Assembly: GCA_030248215.1 (NCBI GenBank)
Contig: JASANG010000231.1
Coordinates: 27,183 to 91,182 of the forward strand
Reading direction: 5' to 3'
Source of the DNA: Enoplolaimus lenunculus
Lineage: Eukaryota > Nematoda > Enoplea > Enoplida > Thoracostomopsidae
DNA: 64,000 bases
Each line of letters begins with the position of its first letter. Position 1 is the first letter of the stretch. A program made the translations under genes and the position numbers. Below the pieces are notes generated by a model, which worked only from the letters and a program-made list of their open reading frames with translations, ran no database searches and was not told the DNA's origin. Shown here piece after piece: positions 44,052-55,737 of the stretch.

Positions 44052-44856
44052 CGATTTTCGCATTCTAAATGTTTTTCGTTGCAAAATTCGCTCTTCAATA
44101 TGTGGGTTTACTAATAAACTTTTTTAATTCGCAGTCTAATTACCAACGTATGTACCATCGTTTTCAATGACTGAGCTGGTTGCATTTATTTTATTCCGCT
44201 CGCATTTATATGAATTTCATACTGAGTTTTATCAGAAGCTCAAGGCCAATTTTCGGACTATTCTGAATAAAGCTAGAATGCGCGTCGTCATTTAACTAAT
44301 TAGGAGTCTCCAAAATTCACTAAAAGTACATTGACGGGCGAATTTACCTTCTGTAGAAAGTGATCTATAAAACACACAAATTAGGTAAAAAATTTTACTT
44401 CGGATCGCTAATAATAAACAATTTTTTCATTAAAAGCGATAAAATAGCTTTAAAACTGAATTTTTCGGAAACAAAGTTTTTTGTTTCCGGTTGCGGCTCC
44501 TGTATTTTTTGACCTTCCGGTTCGGTATTTTATTGTGTGAAGGCCTATTATTATTATTATTATGAGGTGTTAAATGCGCATTGGGGTTTTAAAATTTTAA
44601 GTCGTTTATTAGCTATTTGCATGATTGATTAAGCATAAAGTAGGGCTTTTTACAGTTAGCGAATCGCTAATTTGCATATTAGTTTAATTACTTAAGCCTA
44701 ACTGTGTGAGAAATGATAATAAATTGTTTATAACGCTTCAAAACCGTGGGTCAAACTATAAGATTGTGCTTTATAAGTTTGAAATGTTTAAGTAGACTGA
44801 TTTAAAAGTTTGTACGTCTGAGCTTCGCTCAATACATGTAGTTCTACAACGACTGG

Positions 44857-45122
44857 TTATGCATTGAGCTTGCGCTCATCCCTGTCCGAAATTCCGTATC
44901 CACACCTTAGCACAGATTGACGAGTAGCCCACGGTTTTGTGTTAACTGCTGCGCCCGTCATTCCAAATGTTTTTCGATAAACGACTTCCACTGGTAACTT
45001 GAATTTTTGTAATTGATATATACAATATTTTGCTACCGTCATTGATTTAGTGACCATCATTCTTGAACTAGTCCGAAAGGTAAAAACCCATCCAAAACCC
45101 ACTTTGGATTTTGAGAAAACAC
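44857..45122 (-). CDS. Unassigned possible terminal exon
   Basis: A frame of about 88 codons runs to TAA on the minus strand after an acceptor-like AGAAATAG at 45125-45123. It encodes a basic, non-repetitive peptide with VFTFRTSSRMMV and KFKLPVEVVYRKTFGM, ending ERKLNA. I do not recognise it. The GALNT last exon, 450 bases upstream, continues past its stop in another frame to a good donor (GTAAGT at 45535-45530) whose phase would fit this exon. It may belong to an overlapping transcript, be a spliced 3' UTR, or be chance. Confidence 0.25.
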
Positions 45123-45573
45123 CTATTTCTATCTATATTATTAAATCTGAAACGAGCCACATACGTATCTTATCCACAGTTCTAGTTGTTCAGACAACAC
45201 ATGCACACTAGAACCCGATGTTAATTCCAATATGCATGATGCATGGTAAAAATTAAAACTACCTTACGTGAACCGAAATGTAACGAACGACAACATTGCA
45301 CAGTACAAAGGAGCAAATTTTTTTATGAAATATAATTAGGGTTGCAAATTTTCAGGAACGTTGGCTAGTACTGTATTAAAAGCCATAAGTTTTTATGCAA
45401 TCTATTGTGATTGATAATGTTAGTAAGTAATACATATTTTTTCGCAATGCTGCTGATTAAAACTTGCAATTAAAAGTGCTCGCTGCAAAACATGCACGTG
45501 TCAATTAGGATTAATATTTTTTTGATTAAACTTACCAAAAGGCAATTCGAAACCGTTATGATCCCAACCAGCT

Positions 45574-48500
45574 TCATTCCGCAGGTCCACCTTTAATTAC
45601 ATTATCATATCCTTCGAGCATCCAAACCTGATGAACATTTTTGATGTCACAAGCTGCAAGTTTATATGCTTTCTGGTCCGGATCAACGGTCAGGCACGTC
45701 GATGTTTCTCGATTGCGTAGGTGATTTACCTAAATAATTAATGCATAAAATGTAAGTATTAAATTAATGTTATAACATCAGAAAACTTGCAGCACAGTCA
45801 CTCTATCATTATCTCGGAATCATCACACAGGGAACGACACGATATTAATTATACCGGATAGCAGATTTTTACCTGGACCGGATGTCAACCAGATAAATAG
45901 CATCTAAATTTGTGCACTGTTGGCAGTATTTGAGTCTTAAAGGATATATGATTATTGATTTAAAGCTAGTAGTTAACTTGAATGTTTTATTCCACTTCAG
46001 CGTCAAAAACGTAAGATTCTTGCCCGAAAATGTCACTGCAGAAAAATGTCTAGCAACCAAATGTAAAAACCAGTTTTATGATATTCAGAACCACAACAAA
46101 AATAGTCTGTATCCAGTAGGCATATACCGGATACGATGTCGGATTTTGTCGGATATTAAGCCGGAAACGGATATCCAATCATTTCTTGATCACAGATGCA
46201 TGATTTTAGAACACCGCAGACAATAATGCAGCAAGCGCGATAACGCAGGCCAAATCGATTACTTTAGCATCAAAACTTTTACTATGTTAGCTATCAGGGC
46301 AAGTTTGCGTCCTGTGTACTGTCTAAACATACATAACTAATAAAAGACTGTAGGATTAATAAAACAAACTGAACTTTTTGCAAATGGTTCAGACGTTTTA
46401 AACCAGGTGACAAACAGCAAGACTTACATCGTAAACATATTGCCACTTATGCGAGTCTCTGCCGTAATCACACATTTTCATTTTAACTGTAGATCCAGTC
46501 GCTTCGATGCACATTTCGTCAGCGCGAATCAAACCATAAATGTCAAAAGTCCACGCCTAAAAGAAAAACTTTATAAATTGACCAACAAATACTACATATT
46601 GATAATCATACAGTTAAGAACATTTTCCACTAAAACTACATAACATTCTGCAGTTTTTCCTAAATATCAAACAATCAACTTAACTTTTGGCAACGACGCT
46701 AATTTCTCAAACTAAAATATGCACAAAAAAGAAATGCTAACTTGATTTCCGCCCAAACCATGACATTCAACTGCGCCCGCAGTGCTGCCAGGTTTTTTAC
46801 CCATCGTATCGAGACAAATACGCGACGCTGGATTTCTAACTTCACCCAACGAATAGTACTGCGCCGGAATGTGTGATTCGGTGTAAATATGCTCGAGGTA
46901 CCACCGGAAAGATTTGCATTTTTTGTCATGACGAAACTTCAATCGATCACTAACGTCGCCGATTTCAATGTTTTCAACACCTGATGAATATCAGCGCTAA
47001 CCACTCAAAAGAGCTAAGTGAAGAGCTATACATATCGTGGGGCGCCGACTGGCGCCACAGTCAAATACTTTCGTCTATAAATTGTTATGCGGTACCACCT
47101 GGCAATTCACGTTCATTGCTGTACCGTGCCGACAACGTCTGACGGTATTAAAAAATAAGCGCTACTCATATACTAAGCTGACAGTAACATAATTTAGCCA
47201 GAACTCTTGAATAATGAACCACTACATAGCAATAAAGCAGAATTATACCAGAATTCGTGAAAAATTAGTTCATCCCCAAAAGTATTTATGGCTCGTCCTA
47301 AGAAACCTTCAAATCCAAACGTCACTCTTAGTGAAATCGTTTATCCAGGACGATTTAAACGGACACGTTAGTTTTTGACCACATTTAAATCACACGCTAG
47401 TTCACATAAACAGGTATGCTTAGCTTAGCCAAGAATTCCACTAATACATAAACACCATTGATGCCAGTAGACACAAAATGATCGAACCTGGCATAACTTT
47501 GTAAAAGAATTGTTTGTAATCTTCCATCCAAACTTCAGCAGTTCTGAGTGAATTATGATGAATTATATTCGAGGTACCACCGGGGAACGAATATGGTGTT
47601 TGTTTACGGAATACATGGCCAACATGTGAGCATGGAATGATTTCAATCGAACCACCGCATTGCCACACCTATGACAACAATACACTTAACATTACCATTA
47701 ATAGTCAGGCAAATATTAACTAAAGGGCCTACCTGCTAAACCTACACCTATAAATAGAAATAATTCTTACCCAAACTTCCCAGCGTGACCCTATAATAAC
47801 ATGGACCAATAGTGATAACAGAAAAAGCAAGATTTCAGTTCAGGGTGCCATCGAAATTCCAATCCCGATTAGAATTCCGATTGAAAACGAGTCCCGATTC
47901 CGATCGCACAATCAATCGGAATCGGAATTTTCACATTTTACTTATAGGACTACCTGTTGTGATACGTTGTATTAAAATTCTGATTAATTTATCTATTAAA
48001 TTGTTTTCGATAAGTTAACTTATCTATAATTGACTGTAGTTTGCGATGTTTTTGAGAAGTGCCAGACAACAGACACCCTAAATCAATATTATACTTGTTA
48101 ATACAAATTATCCGTATAGTCACAAATTTCGTAATTCCGATTCCGATATAAATTTGCTGTTCGATCCCGATTCCGGTATATTAATCCAGTTCCGATCTGG
48201 ACCCTGTTTCAATTTTCGTTTAATAACAACTATTATACAAAATTTACCCTGAACGACATTTCCAGGTTCTCACCACCCCAAATTTTCATCCCTTCATCAT
48301 ACGAACCAACTTCGTAGAAATATTCACGATCGATAGCGAATAAACCGCCAGCCATTGCAGGACTTCTAGAACATGTCATAAAACAAAACGTTAAAACAAG
48401 TTCGTATTCCATGCTTGAAACTAGGACTAGAGTTCAAATAAAATAAACTAAAATTAGATGTAGTAAAACAATGGCAAATCTATATTAACGTACAATATAA

Positions 48501-51500
48501 TTGTGACCCACAAAAGCATTTTAGTTCCCAACAAATGTCACAAAACACAAACGTAACCAAGATTTTAGAAAAGTGTGGTGTTTTATGACAATTCGAACAC
48601 GATTTCTTGCATTATCAACTGAAAAACTTTACGTAAACTTATGGGCAGACTGTTACAAAGGAGGCGTTTTACAAATAAGCCTCCAGACACCTCTTGCCAC
48701 AGAAGAATAGCTAAATCATAATAACCCAAATACATATATAACACTAACCGAAGCGTTCATCATGAGGTTATGTAATGCACAAGTACACGCAAGCCCTTCT
48801 CATGATACAATGCCTGTATATTCCACTAAACAAACTTTGAAGTATTAGTAATCGCTGGCTTAACAATGCACAAGTAAATGCTTAAATTTTAAAAACTTAC
48901 TTGATAGGAATTGATTTATCTTCTCGATTGCCAATCGTTCCTGTAAACCAACGGAACTGGAGTTTCCAGTTGAATCCGCCCCATGTGCTATCGGATGCAG
49001 TGACATACTCGAACGTATCGTCAGATATGACGTCAATCACAGGACAGACTACCCGAGTTCTCAAATGTATTAAGATAAACGGTACATATTACGTACACGC
49101 ATACATAACGAATTTACATTAGGTAGGATTATTTACAGACAAAATAGTATGTAGTATTGATTTTATCCGGCAAAATATTTGACACTGAACAAACGTTGGA
49201 TGATGCTATGGCACTGTACCGGATCAAAGAAAAAGTCGTTATTCAATCAAGAGGTTTCATTCCCACAATTGAACCAATAAATCGAGCGTATCTCACTTTC
49301 ACCAGGGAAACAATTGAGAATACTTTAGACATGTTTCTAAACTATTTGATTTTAATGCAAACCTTTCGTCAGCAATTCTCTGCATGAGCGGTTCAAGCCA
49401 CCCGCGCGTTACTTCGATATGAGCGTCCAAGAACGTCATGGTTGCCGCTGATGCAAGTTTTGCACCCATTAACCTTGCTTTGACGAGTCCACTGCGCGAC
49501 GGCATATGGCGTAATATCGTTTTAACTGGCAACCCTTGGATGTACCGTTCCAAGGGCGCTCGTAGATAGTCTAAACGTAAAAATAAATTTTCTATGTATT
49601 TTTTTAAGCACAACAATACAATACTAACGTTCAAAGCTAACCGAACATAACCTAATCAATGTCAAATTTAGTCACTTACTTTTTAGAAACTTTACAAAAA
49701 AAGTAAATACCATATTGCAGAAAGTAGAGTAAAAACCGATCGTGTTTTGCTGATTTGCTTTGACCCAACCAAAGTCTAACTACTGACTTAGCGGTCTAAA
49801 TCCAATAGATTTTAACTAATACAATCTCGACAGCAATCAGAAACGGCTAACTGACAAACAGGTAGGTGAGGCCTGAAACTTTCTAATTTTTACAGCGAAT
49901 GCCAAAACCACAGCAGTGCTACTTAGGGCACAAACAAAAATCCGGTAAAAATTCCGATTTAAAACAAGTTATAAACTGCTATTGCGACCCCGATATAATC
50001 CTGTTCCGTTTGCACCTGACTGACCCGACCCTGGTACTACTTTTATTTTATACCTCTTTCGCTAGCATCATCAATAAGAATGATCTCTTTGAGCAGTCGA
50101 CGTGGAGAACGGTTGATCACAGAATGAATAGACCGCAACAGTGTTGACCATGCTTCGTTGTGAAACACGATAATAATTGATGTCGATGGCATTTTCTCCG
50201 TGTTGTATTTATAAGTTTTACATCTGTTTCAATAAGTATTATATAATGACTTGAGAACTTTTACCGGGGCGGCGGCCGGAGCTGAGACTTTGGCCGTAAC
50301 AGCGGTACCTGGGAATAAGCCGTTTACTGCGTGACAATGCTGTTTTTCTTCATAAAATACAAATACATCTTTTATACAATTTTTGCTGGACCGATACGCC
50401 AGATTCTACTTTAACTCTTGATAACGCACCAAATCAAGTAAATATTGCATAAAAACTTTGGCCCCAACCCAGGGTGCAATCGGATATTAGATCACCAAAT
50501 TCCGAAAGTGAATTTCTTACCAGAACCAGGACAGGATATTAACCGGATAAAGCATGCAAATTTGTTCACTCCTTGAAGTATTTTCGTGGTGCAAAAGTAT
50601 ATGTTTACAGAATTAAAAATAATTGTTAGCTTGAATTTTTTACTTGCACTTCAGTATATCTAAACTTAAATCAAAAATGTGATCACAGCAAGATCCTAAA
50701 GATGTCCCAATTATACAAGCAGTTCCATGAAATTCGGAACCACCAACGTAGTAAATATCCGGCGTTCTGAACGTTTATGCCGGATATCTGTGTTTTGTTG
50801 GATATCAAACTGTATCCAGATATCCGGCCGCACCCTCATATATATAATAATATCTTGACCAACTGCTATCACCCAGTTCACTGAATTACTACTGAAAGAA
50901 CCGAACCACCATTAACTAAGACAGTTTAACGTTTCTAACCTCGTTACTATGTATTACATGCTTACGAAAGAAGGGCAGAAAATCTCCAATGGATCAATGG
51001 ATAAATCGTTCTATGTGTATTTATACATTAAGAAGTTGTTTCAACTAACCTATTATTGCGAACATCCGGTAAAGATCTGTTGAGTGAAATCATATCACTA
51101 GCCATAATATTAAACTGATTGATTTTAAATTTTTCGTTCATTTCCTGGCGTTTGCGTGGATCGATTTTTACCGGACGACCCATTTCTCCGGGACCGCCGG
51201 GTGATATTCGAAGACCTAAATTTTCAAACATACTAATTCTTCGGCGGTCTGCTAGCCAACTGTATGAGTCTCTTAAAGCGAGTCACGCTGAAATTCATGC
51301 TGCGAAATGCACAGCAGTTAACAATGCATCAAATGTTAGCTGCATTTTTCTACGTCTTTAATATGTTTTAGTTGCATCAAAATGAAATAAAGCCGGCTTT
51401 GAACTATTTTCTAGGTTCAGAAACGGTTCATACGTAAAAAAGTTGTTACAATGACATATTTACCTTTCATAAGTCTAGCCAAAAATGAATCAGCTTCGGC

Positions 51501-51716
51501 TGTTTCTTTTGCCGTGAGAGGAACTCGTTCAGGAGTTGCTTTCGCTCCAAATTTTGGATTAACATCTCTATCTTGCACTGAACTATCAGGCAAATCAACG
51601 ATAGGATTGTTATTTGGTCGCGTAGCAGGCCCAGTCATAAAATATAGCAACAAAAACGCATCGAGCATAAACCACACAGCAGATGTCAAAAGAACTACAT
51701 GCCACACTCGTTTCAT
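45574..51716 (-). CDS. gly-3-like: Polypeptide N-acetylgalactosaminyltransferase, GALNT1/13 type (10 exons, 592 aa)
   Basis: Exons: 51716-51464, 51215-51050, 50223-50054, 49570-49363, 49059-48901, 48365-48248, 47668-47488, 46980-46742, 46556-46428, 45729-45574. All phases agree; the sum is 1779 bases. The enzyme starts mucin-type O-glycosylation by moving GalNAc from UDP-GalNAc to Ser/Thr in the Golgi. Residues about 7-28 are the type II membrane anchor. A stem follows, then [22 protein letters not shown] and the GT-A catalytic domain: [21 protein letters not shown], the metal-binding DAH in [30 protein letters not shown] and [11 protein letters not shown]. Then come CSHVGHVFR and FPGGTS. From about residue 460 there is a ricin-type lectin domain with CLDTMG, CIEAT and CLTVD repeats and HQVW. 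The ATG at 51716 gives [10 protein letters not shown] as in vertebrate GALNT1/13. The loop after FRW is shorter than in the human enzymes. The stop TGA is at 45574-45576. Confidence 0.94.
45845..46175. repeat. CCGGAT-rich transposon relic in GALNT intron 9
   Basis: ATACCGGATAGCAG, ACCTGGACCGGATGTCAACC and, at the far side, TATACCGGATACGATG and CGGAAACGGATATCC match in order the element at 50470-50837. It is a worn copy of the same family. Confidence 0.5.
47841..48206. mobile_element. Non-autonomous hAT-like element, family H copy 2, in GALNT intron 7
   Basis: It starts CAGGGTGCCATCGAAATTCC and ends GATCTGGACCCTG. Octamers TTTCAGTT (47833-47840) and TTTCAATT (48207-48214) match at seven of eight positions. 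The inside matches the copy at 40344-40730 in reverse. It lies between exon 6 (48365-48248) and exon 7 (47668-47488). Confidence 0.8.
50470..50837. mobile_element. Non-autonomous hAT-like element in GALNT intron 2
   Basis: CAGGGTGCAATCGGATATT at the left and GATATCCGGCCGCACCCTC at the right are inverse. No target duplication is visible. Same group as 45845-46175. Confidence 0.65.
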
Positions 51717-53810
51717 CACCTCTGTTCTGAATGTGCGAAATAATGTAATGTCAATTAAACATAACGAAATTCAAGACGACAACAACATATATATAGACAG
51801 ACAGGGACAGTACGTATATATACTACGTATTCTCGTTATACATACAATTATTAATAAAGACTGAAATATTAACGTGCTCGGTTATTATAGCCGTATCCGT
51901 CTCAAGTGGGAGATAGCAAACCTGACCGTAGACTACGTAGATTTTGTGATAACCGACCAGGCAAAAAATCGACATCAGTTTGCGATTCCGATAACCGGTA
52001 AAAACTTAACAGACGAAGGCAGTTTACGGTTGTGCTGAATTGTTATGAACTAAAGACTCTTTTTACACGACAAATGTTACGTTAGACGCATGCAGACGAA
52101 ACCGGCTTATGCTGATGCTGCACATCGGACAAGGGTAATGTGTATGTAGTGCCATAAAAGGCACATATGCAGAAGCCATCTTCAGAATACACAGAGGAAA
52201 CAAGATACATACAGAGCCTTGAAATGCCGTATGTTGAGGTTCGACACATGGAACACCAACATACACATTCATACCAGCGACCGGAATGGGAGTCTCAGTC
52301 TCTATTTCACTTTTGAAGTCTCAGGTTTAGAAAATGAGACTCCGGTATTCAGGCCAGTCAGAAGTACCAGTTGTGGCAAATTATGTTATTAAAATTTATT
52401 ATTTTTATATGGAAATTGTGGTTGTATGGCGACTTACGGAATAGACTTACGGTAACAAGATTGTCCAATTTGTTACACTCAATTCTGTATCGCGTAAAAA
52501 TTCTTTATTACACATAAGCATTGAGCTGAACGATGTGCTAAATTTAGTCTGTGGGCTGACAGAATTCTAGTAAGCTTAAGTCTCTAAACTTCTGCTACCT
52601 GTCTGGAAGTTCTATTTATGGAATTTCAAATATCATTTATTTTAATCAGTCACCTAGGTGTTTGGTTTGTTGGCGTAACTGAGTTTCATTATTTAGTTGT
52701 TTGTAGCGACAATTCATAAAGATTGTCGGTAGACGCATAGCGTAAGTCACTTTTGTATTGGAAGTCGGTTTTTGGTCGCTGTGGCGCAATTTCGTTCAGT
52801 ATTTGGCTGGAATCATGAACCAATTTCTCATCTTATTTTCCGCTGTAAAATTAGTTAAAAGCGTAAAGGTGAAGCGCAATTTATGTTAGTTCATCCTGTA
52901 CCGTTGCCATTTATTAGTGAAGCGTTAGTCAGATCCGCATTGATTGAGCCTTAGCGTATCTAGGGGTAAGCCTACGTCGATCACCATAAAGAATTGAATT
53001 CACTTCCGGTCGGTCCTGATTCAGATTCGACTGAACAGACGGTGTCGTAACCCAACACCTAGGCTATCAATATATCCTACGTTCACAATACAATTCTTTC
53101 ATATAAGAAAATTTATAAATGTATCAAAACTGGGCTAGATACGTGCCTTCTCAGACATTATTTGTAATCAAATCATACTGCTTGGCCCGCAATCCAGTAC
53201 AAGTCAACAATTTGCAATAAATAACGTTAGAAAATAAATAGGTGCGCAGATTCAAAATGATTTAATATGAGCGATCTGGCTTTTGATCCCAAACTGAAGT
53301 AACATAATCTTAACACCAAGCAAAGGCTTCACATATTTACTAACTGCACAGCAAAGTTTTTACATGTGTTCATCCATAGCTATGTGTTTAAAAATAGGAT
53401 ATTTCCTGAAACATGTGGATTGCATGGAGGGAAAAGGAAACCATGCTGATACTACACATCGCCTAAAACACTATGCATATTGTAGGTTCTAATAAGACAT
53501 ATAAACCTGAAAACTCAGCAGCTGATTGTGAGGCGCGTGGCTCAACGTCCAGTTGTTCAAAAGTTAGGAACTTTTTTAACTTTAGTGGCGAAAATTTGGC
53601 ATTCCTTGTATAACAATGTTGAATTGTTGACAAACTCTGCTAATCTTAGCGTATTTAAAAAAGGCTTGGAATACAGGACTAATTTTCTGTCTCCAATTCT
53701 CTGCGGTCGCTTATTGTAAATCGTTGTCATAAAAATGATACTTTTTTGTTTTGCGCGAATGCTATAAACGACAAGGGCATGATAACGTCAGCAAAAGTTT
53801 TTTTAAGTGA
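51717..53810. other. Upstream of GALNT; no gene seen
   Basis: On the GALNT strand a possible acceptor (ACATTCAG) lies about 12 bases before the ATG at 51716, which could take a spliced leader. No TATA box was seen. The rest is AT-rich with no recognisable exon or repeat. Confidence 0.45.
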
Positions 53811-54337
53811 TGGGTCATCCACGTTATACTGTCTACGCTACTGTAAAAAATTGTCCCCACGTACGAGCCCCTAAGTCTGTAATTTTACTGTTTCCAAATT
53901 ACATGTCCAAATGTCACTCATGTCCTGTATAGACCCTACTGACAACTCGCACTCTCTATGGACGACCTATGCTTGGTCACGTTGCCGTCCATACCCAAGC
54001 TAATATGTCAATACGTTATTTAAAGGGCAACTGTTTTGTCCAGAGTCTGTCAGAAGGGACTGAGCTTATTTCACAACAAAAAGTTTGTCGGAAGGAACTT
54101 TGCTTTGCAATTATACAGGGTCTGTTCGAAGGAACTCGTATTGTCAGACACTGTGTCTAGACAGTGTCTACATTGTCCTTAGTCCCTTCGAAGGACCTGC
54201 TTTCAAAACCCACTATCTATCTACACCTTCTGTAAAGTCTTTATAGCTTAAGGACATTGTTGTTTTGTCTCGCCCTTAATACCAGGTGTGTGGACAATTT
54301 TTTACAGTAGCGTAGACAGTATTACGTGGATGATCCA
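53811..54337. mobile_element. 527-bp element with about 50-bp inverted repeats and TGA target duplication
   Basis: TGGGTCATCCACGTTATACT at the left is inverse to AGTATTACGTGGATGATCCA at the right, and the match runs on through GTCTACGCTACTGTAAAAAATTGTCC. TGA flanks both ends (53808-53810 and 54338-54340). Inside are further inverted words (CAGACACTGTGTCTAGACAGTGTC region, AGTCCCTTCGAAGGAC). No transposase. Confidence 0.8.
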
Positions 54338-54559
54338 TGAGAAAACACGTTTGGAAGTACGATGTATTTTAAGTTCCTATGACGTGAAAGTGTGATACGA
54401 ACCCAGTAGTAAAAATAATTATTTTTCGTTTCTGCTGGACAAAAATGAACATCTTTAGATGTCCTTTGATTCATTTTTTGGCCGATGTTACTCTGAGGGG
54501 CGTTCCGTTTTCCCGCGGGACAGCAACATTCCAGCACTGCTGCCCATATGTTTGTGCTT

Positions 54560-55125
54560 GGACGGAGGGACAGCTTCGAGCCTATGTTTTTGCTGGGTCG
54601 GGCGGGACAGCCGGAACAGCTTCGGGCCTATGATTTTCTGGGTCGGGCGGGACAGCCGGGACAGATTCGAGCCTATATTTTTGCTGGATCAGGCGGGATA
54701 GCTGGGACAGCTTCGTGCCTATGTTTTTGCTGGGTCGGGCGAGACAGCCGGGACAGCTTCGGGCCTATGCTTTTGCTGGGTCGGGTAGGACAGCCGGGAC
54801 AGCTTCGAGCCTATGGTTCGGTGGGTCGGGTGGCACAGCCGGGACAGCTTCGCGCCTATGTTTTTGCTGGGTCGGGTGAGACAGCCGGGACAGCTTCGAG
54901 CCTATGTTTTTGTTGGGTCGGTCGGTACAGCCCGACAGCTTCGAGCGTGTGTTTTCGTTGGGTCGGTCGGGACAACCGGGACAGCCTTGAGCCTATGTTT
55001 TTGCTGGGTCGGGCGGGACAGCCGGGACAGCTTAGAGTGTGCGCTTTCGCTGGGTCGGTCGGGACAGCCGAGACAGCTTCAAGCGTTTGATTTCGTTGGG
55101 TCGGTCGGGACAGCCAAGACAAATC
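54560..55125. repeat. 46-bp minisatellite, about 12 copies
   Basis: The unit contains GGGACAGCTTCGAGCCTATG, then TTTTTGCTGGGTCGGGC. The period of 46 is clear from 54683, 54729 and 54775. Since 46 is not a multiple of three, every forward frame reads the same peptide series in turn, which keeps frames of 144 and 180 codons open. It is not taken as a gene. A lone, worn inverse unit (CCAACCCAACAAAAACATAGG) sits at 55701-55721, next to the LTR of the Gypsy element. Confidence 0.92.
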
Positions 55126-55319
55126 AACCTGTAAGTAGTGTAGAGGTACTGAAATTTTTGAGATACACTAGTCGTCCGCTTCTTTTAGGTATATTTTTGC
55201 AAAATATAAATAACAGTGATCTATCATTCCTATTTGCAACGATGTAGCGAATTTTAAGGCTTAGCTGTTTGAAAATGTATTTGAAACACAATTACAGTGT
55301 TTAATACAATTTCAACATA

Positions 55320-55640
55320 TACGTAAGTTGCCTAGTGTGTGTGGGGGGTTGGAGGGGCACAACCCTTTTGACGACACAATAAAAGACAACTCCCTGAGAT
55401 AAAACCTTCCATCCTCTACGTAGACAACTTTTTAAATTACGTTCTCAGGGGGCCCCTGAACCCCCTGCAACATTAAGGGACCCTAAGCAGGATGGGAGGC
55501 TGCCGCCCCCCAACCCCCCCCCCGCACTAAGCGGTTCTGACACTAAGCTGCAAAGACGAAGTAAAAAATTTTGCCCAAACAATGAATTGCTTTGTGTGGG
55601 GGTTTGGGTGTCGACATCCCTGGAAAACGCAATAAAAGAA
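55320..55640. repeat. C-rich interspersed repeat
   Basis: GGGACCCTAAGCAGGATGGG is shared with 30656-30675. GTGTGGGGGGTTGGAGGGG (55341) and GTGTGGGGGTTTGGGTG (55594) each precede a CAATAAAAGA stretch (55377 and 55631), suggesting two related units. No gene. Confidence 0.5.
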
Positions 55641-55737
55641 AATGTTTTTGTGTCAGAGTTCTATGCATGGGCCCGGTCCACGCTGCCCTGGCTTTCCCAA
55701 CCAACCCAACAAAAACATAGGTTTGGAGTTGTCCTAG

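Larger units (their letters stand above)
31765..44856. other. Gene-poor region, 13 kb
   Basis: No multi-exon gene is recognised between the DEG/ENaC start and the GALNT end. Supported items are listed separately: an island at 33.5 kb, MITEs at 33964, 35902, 36131, 38656, 40344 and 41446, a 5S-like relic at 42050 and a fossil at 43020. Microsatellites occur at 39423-39450 (TTA) and 42563-42580 (CTAT). Reading frames of 60-130 codons on both strands are AT-rich and resemble nothing known. TTAGGC-like blocks occur at 37370-37410 and 38310-38355. Nothing else is seen in 34314-35901 or 36486-38655. Confidence 0.6.

Noticed and set aside
54548-55247. Forward frames of 180 and 144 codons with LLGRAGQPGQLRAY-type repeats
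   Set aside because: They follow from the 46-bp minisatellite read in rotating frames; there is no domain, promoter or splice structure.
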